DNA from: Hanleya hanleyi
Lineage: Eukaryota > Mollusca > Polyplacophora > Lepidopleurida > Hanleyidae
NCBI GenBank assembly: GCA_036873755.1
Contig: JAVTVY010019504.1
Span: forward strand, 1 to 64,000
Direction of reading: 5' to 3'
Length of the DNA stretch: 64,000 nucleotides
The position numbers and the translations under genes were made by a program. Under the pieces are notes generated by a model. It did not search any database. It saw only the letters and a program-made list of their open reading frames with translations, and was not told the origin of the DNA. Within the stretch, counting starts at the first letter, position 1. Every line of letters begins with the position of its first letter. Positions 24,004-34,122 of the stretch are shown one piece after another.

Positions 24004-24239
24004 AAATTAATTTTGATACGGTTGAGAGCCAATTTACGCTGGAAAACCAGACTGTGAAAAATTCCCGGTAAACAAGCGCGGTATAGATAGCCGGCCATTT
24101 TCCTTTGTTCGCGAACCCCCAACCCCTGCTGTATTGGCCGGCTATTCACGGGTAGATTGTAGGCCGAATTGTTTTACCGGGAGAAGGCCATCCTGACAAA
24201 TATGGGCTAATTTAGTAGACGATTCTGTATGAATTCTTT

Positions 24240-25070
24240 CACGGCTCGCAGGCTGTTGATTGCGGAATAGCTCAGAACATGATTTTCTTTGTCTGGCTGG
24301 TTGGCTCAGGCAATGGTAATTTGCACACAGGCTACGGTTATTTGTTTCGCCTTTCTTGGGAGATTCTGTTCATTTCAGTCCGGGCTATGAAATATTTTTT
24401 CTGGTGTTTGGCCGGCTGGCATTTCTATGAGATAGTGTGTCGGTCGGAGTCATTTAATAAACTTGGTGTCGCTGTATATGCAGTAGTATTGTTGCCCTGT
24501 GTTGGACGCGCTATACTATAAGTAAGGCCGACGTGATTATAAATTTGGCACACATAAGTTCGTGTGATTATGGCAATTGATCGTTTCGCCGCTCTTCGTT
24601 GGGAAATCAGTTCTGTCCAATTCGGCCTGGGCTATTAAATATGTTCCATTCGGTCTGTACTACTAAATATATTTCTGGTATATAGCCAGCTGAGCTTGTC
24701 AACATTTCTTGTAAATGGTGTATCACATTGACTCCTTGAACTTGGCGTCGCTGTATATATAGTGCCGATATTTATATTACCCCGTGATGGGCGCGCTGTG
24801 TTATTGTTAGCTCCAGGCCTACGCGGTATAATTTGGCACTGTCGACACCATATATAGGTCTGTGTTATGTGGCAGTTAATCGTTTCGCCTCTTTAGAGAC
24901 TTGATGTGTTCATTTGGGTCCGCTATTAAATATATTTCTGGTAAATAGCCAGCTCAATAAGCCAACATTTCTTGGAAATAGTGTATTACTCTATTCATTT
25001 ATTGAACTTGGCGTCGCGGTATATACAGTTTTATTGTCCTGTGATAAACGCGGTATGTTATTAGTAGTGG
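24240..25070 (+). repeat. Three diverged tandem units inside the LTR element
   Basis: Units of about 270 bp share GATCGTTTCGCC/TTTGTTTCGCC, GGGCTATTAAATAT, TTTCTGGT.T, ACTTGGCGTCGCTGTATAT (near 24463, 24741, 25007) and GGCGCGCTRT. Heavily diverged, so far older than the insertion itself. Confidence 0.7.
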
Positions 25071-25789
25071 CACGTTGACCGTTCGTGACCAATATATTGG
25101 TAACACCGGATAAATTTACTCAGTTGTATTGAATGCGATTTGAGCCCGGGAGGGCTATACAATGTTCAAATATTTGTACCGCCTTATCATATAGAGCTAG
25201 TATATGGGAAAATTTGAATTTTTAAGGAGTTTCTACTCCATTGTCGCTCCAGGTTTTACTTTTGTGTGATAGGTTTCGGCTGTGTGGATTGACTTTTGTG
25301 CGAGATATTTTTGCTATGTGATAGTGTTAATGTATATGAGAACATGTTGAAGTGAAGTGGATACTGGTGGTTGTGAGGAGTTTGTGTGGGGAATACAATT
25401 GTGGGTTGATGGTGAATGCTCAGATTATTCGCGGCTCAGATGTATATTGACAAAATGGTGGTTGTCCAATACATGATTTTGATTGCTCAGTTTATAGTTT
25501 GGGGCATTGCCAGTCATGCAGCCGACATTCAGGCGATACCATGGTGTTGTGCGTGTGATAACAGTAATCAGACTTTCCTCAATCCTTTGAATTGAGTTAA
25601 TGACCTGTATTTCTTATTTTAGTGCATACGTTTCATCCGTGAGGGGTCTGAAGGTTGTTTATGATGTTGGACACTATGGGGGTGATGAAGGTTTTAGGGA
25701 TGCAGGTCAACAAATGTTGGTTGTTGGCTTTGGTTACACATTTGAAATTATTTTGGAAATAAACGAGAGAGTACTGGTTCCTTGATCGA

Positions 25790-25875
25790 AAGACCTTCCT
25801 GGGCTGACTGGTGTTTGTTCGTCGTGATATAGCTGAAATATTGTTGAAAGCGACGTTAATTCTATTCACTCGCTC
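25790..25875 (+). repeat. SINE-type 3' tail inside the LTR element
   Basis: GTTCGTCGTGATATAGCTG, AAATATTGTTGAAAGCGACG, then CACTCGCTCACTC. This resembles the tail of a widespread molluscan SINE-like repeat, also seen at 38186-38236. No complete SINE body is visible upstream. Confidence 0.5.
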
Positions 25876-26589
25876 ACTCAAAAGACATTCAGGTTGTAGA
25901 TTTTCTCAGATGTGTAAATTGGCTTTATAGACTGGATTGGTTATACATGTAGGTCAGTTTCCGATATAGGATCCCATCGGTTTCCGACTTTGCCTAATCT
26001 AAATTTAAAGCTATCTTAAATTATTTGGGCTCAATCAGAATCTTCCAACATAGAGTACTATTTCCCGAGATCAGAATAAACATACAGGGTTTTGAAATCT
26101 TGGGTATGGAAAGTAGTTTTATATAGTGTTTTGGTTACAATTCAGTTTCCGTTGTGCGCAAAGCACTTATTCGTGGTACACAAACGATTTCTGAATTCCG
26201 CTGAACCAGATTTGAAGCTATTCCATAAATTATTTGAGCTCAATCAGAGCCTTCCAATAGTTTACATATATGTTTGTGTTGTGAATGAGTGAGTTTAAAT
26301 TTTGATACAGTTTATCATCTTGAGAAGACAGACTATTTCCTGGTTGTATTTGAACTCGGGAGTTATAACTCCTCGATGTGATCCAATCTAAAACCCAGTT
26401 TGTAGTATGTGTTGCATTGCTCCAGGCACGGGGGACCGTGTTGACTGAAGGTTTATTTATTTTGAAGACCGGTGGCTTGCTTTTGTTTTCGGACACAATT
26501 GATAATTGATTTTTTTTCCTCCAGGTCCACCCTAGGTTTCTTTAGTGTCCTATTTATAATTAGTTGTAAATTGAAATAGTGCAAGATTA

Positions 26590-27250
26590 ACAGAGAAGTG
26601 GAAACGCGTTGACTGTGTGATAGCACGTGTTGCACTTGTTCTGGAGATGGGTCTTGTTCTTTTTCTTTTTCGCTAATGTATGTAGCTGAATAGGCACACT
26701 AGAACGTGTTGACTGCGGTAACACGTGTGCATTTGTTCATGAATGTGTTTCATTATTTTGAACTCATGAGCAATGCACATGTTTAAATATTTTCATTTTC
26801 TGGGTTTGAGAGGTTGAAACAACGGGTTATTTTTGGTGTCCGATTTGGACATACTGTTGTGAACTGTTTTATTTAATTATTTTTTTTTCTTCAGTGATTT
26901 CCTGGAGTGGAGGATCACTGAGCGTGAGGAGTTGACGCTTATTTTTTTTATTTTTTTTGGGGGGGGGTATCAAGTTTGGTGTTTTGTAGGGTACACAATA
27001 TGTGGATTGTTTTTTGTTTATTTCAGTGAGTTTCTGAAATGAAAAATCACTGAGTGTTTGAACTTGTTTGATTAGATTGTGATTGGTATTCTTTATTTCT
27101 TTTGAATTGTTTGCAGCAACCGTATGACATTCCACTTTGGACTGACTGTCATTTGTTTCACTGAGTTTCTGAATTGGAAAATTACTGAAAAGCTTTGATT
27201 GAGTAGTCCTTGTTTCTTTTTGATTTGTCTGCATATACCATATATATCAT
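26590..27250 (+). repeat. Diverged short repeats inside the LTR element
   Basis: Two copies of ACGYGTTGACTG...ACACGTGT (26597, 26703) are followed by three copies of TTTCAGTGAKTTYCTG..TG.A...ATCACTGA (26890, 27022, 27158) and two of GACATTCCACTTTGG. In antisense they create a repetitive 121-codon frame that is better explained as repeat structure than as a gene. Confidence 0.55.
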
Positions 27251-29154
27251 TCCACGTTGGTTGACATGACAGATTAAGGGCCGTTAATGTGTTAATGATC
27301 ATAGAGGAAGCACTGCAAAAAAATTGAAGGGGGTGAGAAGTGGTCGAAGTACATGTCGAGTAGAAGAAATTCTTGGACTAGGATAAAGAGGTAGGCCAAG
27401 TGCGTGATAAGGTTAGGGCATATGGGCTTCGGTTAGGTCGAGTAGATGTTCGACTGGTTGAGGGTGGCCCTTATAATCCAAACTAGTGAATCACCACCGG
27501 TTGGTCGAGTTGGACCGCCGGTGTCGGGATGTCCTTTAGAAAGTCTGCCCGACACTGGCGCTCTATGCAGATTTCTTGCCCTTATGGTCAAGGCCTGCCT
27601 CCCCGGGCCGACACGTTCCGACGACGGCAGAAATTGTTGCGGTTATCAATCTGCGGTTTTCGGGATGGCTGGCCTGGTGGGGGTGGAGTCTATGTGTGGT
27701 GTGGAGGCTTGGGGTGTCCGGTGTCTACGAGTGTTCGTCTCCTGTCTTTTAACTGAGGTAGGACATTTTTGTAATTGGTAGGTGTCCGCCCTTGGTGAAA
27801 TGATAAAAGATATGACAACGGACGCTGGTAGCCGAGACATTCTTGGCCATCAGACCAGTTGTTGCAACATGTGTATTGCTATGTGATCTACATGATGGCT
27901 GGCCTGGTGGGGTGGATTCCATATGTGGTGGGCATCCTCGGTTTATCGGGAAGCAGTCGACCTGGCTGCCAGAGATTCTGGCCGCCAGCTCCCTGAGAGC
28001 ACGAGGTTATCAAACACATACTGCATTTCCACTCCAGTCCGTGCTTGATGAACCGTTACGACATCGTCCCCAATGTGGTGTTGTATAGATTGTCATTTGT
28101 GAAGTCTTGTCTTGGGTCCAAGTTGTCTGGTTTGTACTGTCAGGGTTGGATGTTTTTGTGTTTCATTTTTGTGTGATTATGTTTGAATTGATGTTGATGT
28201 TTTTAGTAAGATGGTGTTGGATGTTCTTGTTTTCCTTGATTCTCAGAAGAGAGAAAAAAAACGATTAAAATATTTTGGGAAACTTGCAGTATTCAGTAAG
28301 TAAAATAGGGATGGATTGGGAGGGGATGAAATGGTGGAAGAATCTAATGGGGGCGGTGTTCGCGTGACAGTGAAATTCCACCGGTCTCGGAAGCCTCGAC
28401 TTATGTCAGCTCATCACGCTATGATCTGAGAAAGTTCGATTTCAGACAATCACATGTAGGACGTTTAAGGTTGATTCAGTGAGAGGGAAACTTTTCCGGA
28501 TGCTGGTAGGCAGTAAGGGAAGGAATAAATAAGGGGTTCCCTCGCCCTTGGCTATCACGGCCCTTCCGACCACCGAAACTATGTTACTCGTTCCCTAAAT
28601 CCGGTCACTTGAGCCATTTTTAGGAGTCCCCAGGGGTTGACTTTGCCAATTCGGGGAATGAAGAGTATGGGAATGCTGGTTAGGCAGGTACCACTGTTTG
28701 TGTTAGATTTTCGCTGTAATGGAGATGTGGTGTTGGCGCCCTTGGTTGACGGCCTATGGTTGGGTTTTGAGTTTCCCTTGGCCTATGGGTGTGTAGTGCG
28801 CTTTGGAGATGGGGTATTGGTTGTTTGGGAGAGGAAGGTTTTTTGCAGTTTCGAGTTTTTATGGAGTGGTGATTTGTTTAACGTGGGCTTTATATTGTTC
28901 TGCCAGTGACAGCTGTGGGGATATATTCATGTGTGCCATCACGTGTATGCAGTGGAGGTTAAATTGTATTTGGTTTTGTTGTACAGGATGTTTATTTCAA
29001 GCATTGTGGAATTGAGCTTTTGAATTTCTGTTTTGTTGTACAGCATGTTTATTTGGAGCACTGTGAAATTGAGTTCTGGACCCAAATTGTTGCTAATGTG
29101 CTGTGTAATGTAATGTGTATTTGGAAATATTGTTCTGGAGTTATCGTGTGTGTT

Positions 29155-29570
29155 GGAGAACTCCGGGGTGTGTGTTGAACACTGTGATTTACGCCGCGGC
29201 GTTGTATGTGTTATGTGTGAAGAACCCTGGTGTGTGTTGAGCACTGTGGTTTACGCTACGGCGTTGTACGTGTAGCGTGTGAACTCCGGTGTGCGTCGAA
29301 CACTGGTTTATGTTGTGGCATTGTAGGCCTATGTGTAGTGTGTAAAGAACCCCGGTGTGTGTTGAACACTGGCTTACGTTGTGGCGCTGTACGTGTAGTG
29401 TGTGGAGAATTCCGGTGTGTTGAGTATGGGTTTGTGTTGTGGCGCTGTACGAGCAGTGTGTGGAAAACACTGGTTTGTGCTGCGGCGTCGCATGTGTAAT
29501 GTGGGAGAAACTCCGGTGTGTATTCGGGAGTTGGATGTTGTTCGAATATTGTGGTTTGCGCTGTGGCGTA
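29155..29570 (+). repeat. About seven tandem units of 60 bp inside the LTR element
   Basis: Units read roughly 'cccggtgtgtgttgaacactgg', 'tttacgctgtggcgttgta', 'cgtgtagtgtgtgaagaa'. They account for the several overlapping Cys/Val-rich short frames on both strands. Confidence 0.75.
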
Positions 29571-30419
29571 AAACGTTTAGTGTGTTATGGGTGGAGTGTG
29601 ATGCGTGGTGATGAATTAGGTGTGGTTGAGTATCCTATGTGAAGGAACCGGGTGCTAGACGCCTGGGTTCGATAGTTGCTGTGTGGTTAGAGAATTTCTG
29701 TGTACGAAGACTGTGATGCAGATTTATACGTTAATGGCATTTCTATATGAAGCCTGTTGAGATTTTATTTTGTGTTCTTTGTGGGGTTTTCTGTGTGTGT
29801 TGAGCTGTGCGGTATGTTCGTGAAAGTCTATGTGAGGTGAAGTTTAACATATGGAGTGACATGGAGGAGATACAGTTAGATAATGTAGTGCGGATAGCCA
29901 TGTCGGAGACCTGGGGTTGAGGTAGACGTGCCTCTTCAGCCCATGTCTTCGCCATGAAGCCCTGGTAGAGTTGTCTATCCGATATTTTGTAGTACGCGTT
30001 ATGATTTATTGTGAATCCGTTGGGGCAGAATACCCACCACTCGGGGAGTGAATAAATGCGTCATTAATTGATTATAGTCTCAACCCTCGTCTGGTTATGA
30101 GTTTAATGATCTTTTTATGTGGAGGTGTAGCAATTATGGTTATGTTCTCCCTCTACAGATATTCTCTCTGGTGAGGTAGCCGTTTGCTTGGGCGGGTGTG
30201 CGCTGGGTCATCATGTCTGAGTGCACGCAGACTGCTGGCTCCTCGTACATTCGTCCCTGTGGGTTCCCTCTCTAATAGAAATTGTTGGCCGCTAGTGAAG
30301 ACGAGCCTTGAAATTATTAGGGGAGAGAGAATGGGGAGCCCAATTTATAGTCTGGACGGCTATTAGATTAGATTAGCGGCTTGTTCCAGTGGTGGATTGT
30401 ATGATATTCTGGTGTTTAG

Positions 30420-30610
30420 TGTGGCCATGTAGCTGGTAGGCTGGCCTGCTATACCAGTCGTGGGTTGGATGATGTTTTTGTATCATTTGCGGCCATGTAG
30501 CTGGTAGGCTGGCCTGCGGATTATATTTTTAGGAACTGAGATGAGCAGTCCCTTGCGGCTGATTATATTTATTGGGGCCGTAAAGCTGGTAGGCTGGCCT
30601 GCGGTTTATA
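30420..30610 (+). repeat. Three short direct repeats near the 3' end of the LTR element
   Basis: GTAGCTGGTAGGCTGGCCTG occurs at about 30429 and 30496, and with one change (AAGCTG...) near 30581, in longer units of 67-84 bp. Confidence 0.75.
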
Positions 30611-30899
30611 TTTTTGAGAAATAAAGTGATCCGTCTCATGAGGCTGACCATTTGAATGTGATTTTTAGTGGGTTTGGGTGTAATTATAGACAGTCTGGTA
30701 ATGAGACTGGACTAGTGGGATGGTTACCATTTTATTGAAGTTGGGTGTTTTTAGGAAGCAGTGTACTTTTGTACACTGCAAGTTACGCATTTTGACACAT
30801 GTGATATAACATGGAGAATTCACGTCTTTGTCTCGTATTTTAGTAATAGTTGTCAAGGCTGGAAGGCTGGTTTTATAAGGGCGAAATAAGATCTTCGCC

Positions 30900-30919
30900 A
30901 AAAAGAAAACGGGGAGGGG
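30900..30919 (+). promoter_or_regulatory. Polypurine tract
   Basis: Twenty bases, all purine except one C (AAAAAGAAAACGGGGAGGGG), directly against the 3' LTR; it would prime plus-strand synthesis. Confidence 0.8.
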
Positions 30920-31187
30920 TGTTGCAGGGATAGCTTTACGATCCAAACTGCTAGCCCTGTTACCTCGAAATAAATCGTACATGCCAGGAGATTGCTCCAA
31001 ACCGGTTTTGACCTGAAGCTGGAACTTGAGCGATCTTCGTGCATGCTCTGATATCGTCAGATAGGAATTGAGACTGAGAGAGATAGGACGTGTATTCGGG
31101 TGGTGGAGGGACAATTTTAACGGGGGATATTTTAACTATCTATCGCAGTAGGTGTTGCTAGTATAGGCATACACCAACGCTACGACA
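30920..31187 (+). repeat. 3' LTR, 268 bp
   Basis: Two differences from the 5' LTR. Followed by GATT, matching the bases before the 5' LTR. Confidence 0.9.
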
Positions 31188-31260
31188 GATTGATAACCAA
31201 TAATTTGTTTGTAAAATCCACAATAATTCACTGGGGCAACAACAAAGTTCATGAATGGAA

Positions 31261-31888
31261 TTTCATTCAACTAATGACTTGAACGACTTTAAATGCTAAA
31301 AACCTTAAACTCTCAAACAGGGCGCCAAAACAGGTACATTTAGTGAGGAGTACATCACAAGGGTATTCTGCAATTCCGCTTTACCAAACAGGGCGTCAAA
31401 ACAACACCTCTCTACATATGAAAGCTTTCCACGAGACCACTTGTTCTGAAAAACTTAGGCTAATATAGGGTCAGTTCTAGACGTGCTCAACGAAAAGTAT
31501 CCCTTGACAAGACTCCGTCCTGCAAGTGGCTCACAGTGAAAATATAGGAGGAAATTTTCTTAATAAAATATGATATAGGAAAATACAGGAAATAAGCGAG
31601 TGTAAAACAGGTCACTACTACATTGTATGTTCCAAAATTGGTAGTTTTCTGGTGTTTAATAAAATTATTTGCAGTGAATGCAGTCATTGTGGCGGTGACA
31701 GAAGACCCATTCTGTTGCTTGGTTCAAGAAAGAGAGATTTAAATGGTTTATATTTGCCAAATTGATGAAAGTTTTCATGGGAAAAAGTGAAAATATAGGA
31801 AATATAGGAGGTTTTTGAATGAAATATAGGAACATATAAGAATGACTCAAAAATATAGGAAATATAGGAGGCACTTGCAGGCCTGAAG
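31261..31888. other. No gene; repeated 'tataggaaatatagga' stretch
   Basis: Between 31530 and 31875 the motif ATATAGGAAATATAGGAGG and variants recur five or six times. I do not recognise a gene. Confidence 0.5.
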
Positions 31889-32100
31889 ATTGCAACATTT
31901 CTACCAGTAGGCAGTGTTCTACCATTTACACAGATATCTCAACAGGATACAGAGTTATGTACAGTGATGAAGGGAACAATCGCAGACTATAGACATCTAA
32001 AACAGTTGAACATCATCGATAATATAAAAGATAAACATCCATAATAATCCACTGGGATAACTCCTATCCACAACAAAGTTGATGAATCAGATTAATGTCA
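31889..32100 (+). repeat. Repeat R5, uninterrupted copy
   Basis: Contiguous homologue of the sequence split by the LTR element. The position matching the insertion point is around CATCGATAATATAAAAG. 32100-32460 shows nothing else. Confidence 0.6.
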
Positions 32101-32462
32101 CCAACGTCGCATAGCTAGAGAAACATTGAAAAAAAACGACTTTCCTTGTTGAAAAGTGAAACTGACAAACAAGTTAAACGTTTTGAAACAGGTATTAGAT
32201 CGGATTCAGTGGAGAAGCTAGGGTAGCCTAAGATAACGCTTAAAGGTGAAATGCAAAGGCTTTCATATTTTCCTTTTTATATTCTTCGTGGGCCATTTAA
32301 TGATTTCATTTGATTTTATTTGAAGTAATTTGTCTCCTGGTAGCTTTTGAGAAATGAAATTCGCATCGTTTATCTGCCCTTGTTTGACGCTGGTTTGTGA
32401 CGTCACATCAGACCACCTGGCTGGTCGTCAATACTTGTAACATTCAGTCTCCGGGTGGCTGG

Positions 32463-32581
32463 TCTGACGCAATCTGATTAAAACTCAGACTTAATAGCCG
32501 CTCCTCTATCGAACAAATTAGCGACATGTCCGATAGAGGAGCGGTTATTAAGTCTGAGTTTTAATCAGATTGGATCTGACG
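32463..32581. mobile_element. Foldback MITE, 41-bp arms
   Basis: 32471-32511 (AATCTGATTAAAACTCAGAC...) pairs with 32531-32571 with one mismatch around a 19-base loop. TCTGACG lies on both sides (32463-32469, 32575-32581) and may be a target duplication. Confidence 0.7.
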
Positions 32582-32807
32582 TGATGTCACAACCAAGGAA
32601 AGATAATCGATGACGTTTTGCAAATCTGAATTCAGCTGGGTTAGGGGTACCAACTTTTGAAAAGATTCTAGCAGAATAGATAATTCAAATTAATCCTAGT
32701 GAAGTAGATATACTGGTATTTCTATCATTATTCAACCTTTATTAAATGTGAAACGGAGAATTTAAATTTAAAAAATAATTAAAAACCTTTGCATTTCACT
32801 TTTAACC

Positions 32808-33255
32808 CGTTCCTAGCTAAGCTTAACATAGCGCCTCGTACCATAAGGCTGACATACTAGCTCGCAGGTCGCAAACAGATCTGTTTCCACTGGCACTAAC
32901 CGCAATGTTTCGCGCTTTTCGAATTGGTTGAATTTCATTCTTATCCGTCGGTGTAATAATCCAGAAACATGTGTGAAGCCCTGATCAAAACTGCAGTCGA
33001 GAAATCCGCGTTTACTCTTCGAGTTCAAGACTACGAAATAGTCTTGAACCAAACTGATTGGGAGTTTAGAGGTGGTTTTCTTGTTGGGAGGGTCTGGATT
33101 TACACTGACGGATAAGGATGAAGTTTAACCCATTCCAAAAGAGCGGAACTTTGCGGTTATCGTCGGTGATGACAGATCCGTTTGCGATCTGCGTGCGTAT
33201 ATGTCTGCACATTAGCGTTAATGTACGACAGGCTATGTTAAGCTCAGCTGACCCA
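32808..33255. repeat. Inverted repeat with about 150-bp arms
   Basis: About 32808-32970 pairs imperfectly with 33093-33255 (inverted GCTATGTTAAGCT, CAGATCYGTTTGCGAYCTGCG, ACGGATAAGRATGAA). Within the loop a small perfect hairpin GTTCAAGACTA/TAGTCTTGAAC sits at about 33020-33047. A 79-codon minus-strand frame runs across the left arm and is probably fortuitous. Confidence 0.65.
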
Positions 33256-33615
33256 TTCTCTCACCGATGCTTATACATAATAACTCCCCACACATAATAG
33301 CTGCCTGCTTGACTATGGTACATTAGAAGGACAACTTTAACCTTCTATTTGATATTTGATTTCACTAACATGTATGCCCTTCTATATATGTTAATAGATA
33401 TTGCCTAATACTATCTACTGGTTAAAAAACTAAAGTAGTTTCCCCTTATTTGCAAGCACAGGGGATATCTTTCCAACAGCATATAGCAATACCCAGTCAT
33501 TTTTAACTAGCTTTGACTCCTAGACATTGAATCATTTTCAAAAGTTTTGGTAGAGGGGAAACGCATTAATGTGTATTATTATCTTCGATGCCAGTACGAG
33601 AGCATCAGGTTTACG
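33256..33615. other. No gene seen
   Basis: AT-rich spacer downstream of the decayed zinc-finger array. Confidence 0.45.
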
Positions 33616-34122
33616 TCAGAGGTGATGTACATGTATCACCAATGAGTTACTTAAAATGCCCTTTCTACTGGATGCAGTAAGGTGATGTTGCTGTGTGCAC
33701 TTATATCCACACACATTACATTTGTAAGGTTTCTCTCTATTGTGATACAGGTAATCTGTGTATCCCAACACAATCTGTACAGTGACGTATCGTTTACGAG
33801 TGGCTCTGTATTCACACACGGAACACTTGCATTGTTTCTCTCCAGTGGGAGTCTTCACATGTTCAGTAATTTGCTCTAGAGTTCCCTGTACTCGCGCTCT
33901 GAACACTTGAAAGGTTTCTCCACGGAGTGAATTCTCAAATGTTCAGTGATATGTTCAGCATATGGTCTTCTAATTGTCTCCGTAGTGCAAATATGTACCC
34001 ACCCACCGAGCACAAAAATGCTTTCTCTCCCTTGTGAATATTCTTGTGGTGTAACGCAATGTGTTGATTCCGAGGGGTTTTTTAGTCGCACACTCATACG
34101 GATTCTCTCCGGTAAGAGATTC
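33616..34122 (-). pseudogene. Degraded duplicate of C2H2 finger block
   Basis: Directly downstream of the large finger gene and on the same strand. Residual pieces include GEKQCKCSVCEYRATRKR and EKPYKCNVCGYKCTQQHHL (33616-33906), and KNIHKGEKAFLCSV, then FALRRQLEDHM near 33970-34070. The latter parallels KNIHNGDKAFMCSV, then FALRKQLDDHM in the intact gene near 34600-34735, so a block of fingers was duplicated in tandem. Decay is clear: the second Cys of one finger is Gly (CSVGGY), His pairs are lost in the last two fingers, and several in-frame stops and frame changes lie between 33880 and 34190. Not expected to encode a folded product. Confidence 0.75.

Larger units (their letters stand above)
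23719..31187 (+). mobile_element. Complete LTR retrotransposon, non-coding interior
   Basis: A 7,469-bp element bounded by two 268-bp direct repeats that start TG and end CA and differ at only two positions, so the insertion is young. GATT is duplicated on both sides (23715-23718, 31188-31191). A primer-binding site follows the 5' LTR by two bases and a purine-rich tract abuts the 3' LTR, giving plus-strand orientation. The 6.93-kb interior has no gag, protease, RT, RNase H or integrase that I can recognise. The longest frame is 121 codons and lies antisense within diverged tandem repeats. The plus strand is visibly G/T-rich. This fits a LARD-like non-autonomous element mobilised by a partner. 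The 4-bp duplication and tRNA-Leu-type primer site suggest a Ty3/gypsy partner (inference). Confidence 0.85.
23569..31260 (+). repeat. Host repeat R5 split by the LTR element
   Basis: 23569-23718 plus 31188-31260 together resemble the contiguous repeat at 31889-32100: TGCAACAT.TCTAC, ATATCTCAA.A.GGATA, GGGAACAATC, then AATCCACAATAATTCACTGGG against CATCCATAATAATCCACTGGG. This gives a paralogous empty site for the LTR insertion. Confidence 0.65.

Noticed and set aside
26869..27234. 121-codon minus-strand frame with internal repeats (LSDFSFQKLTEINK-type)
   Set aside because: It tracks diverged tandem repeats in the LTR element's non-coding interior. No start context, domain or conservation argument supports it.
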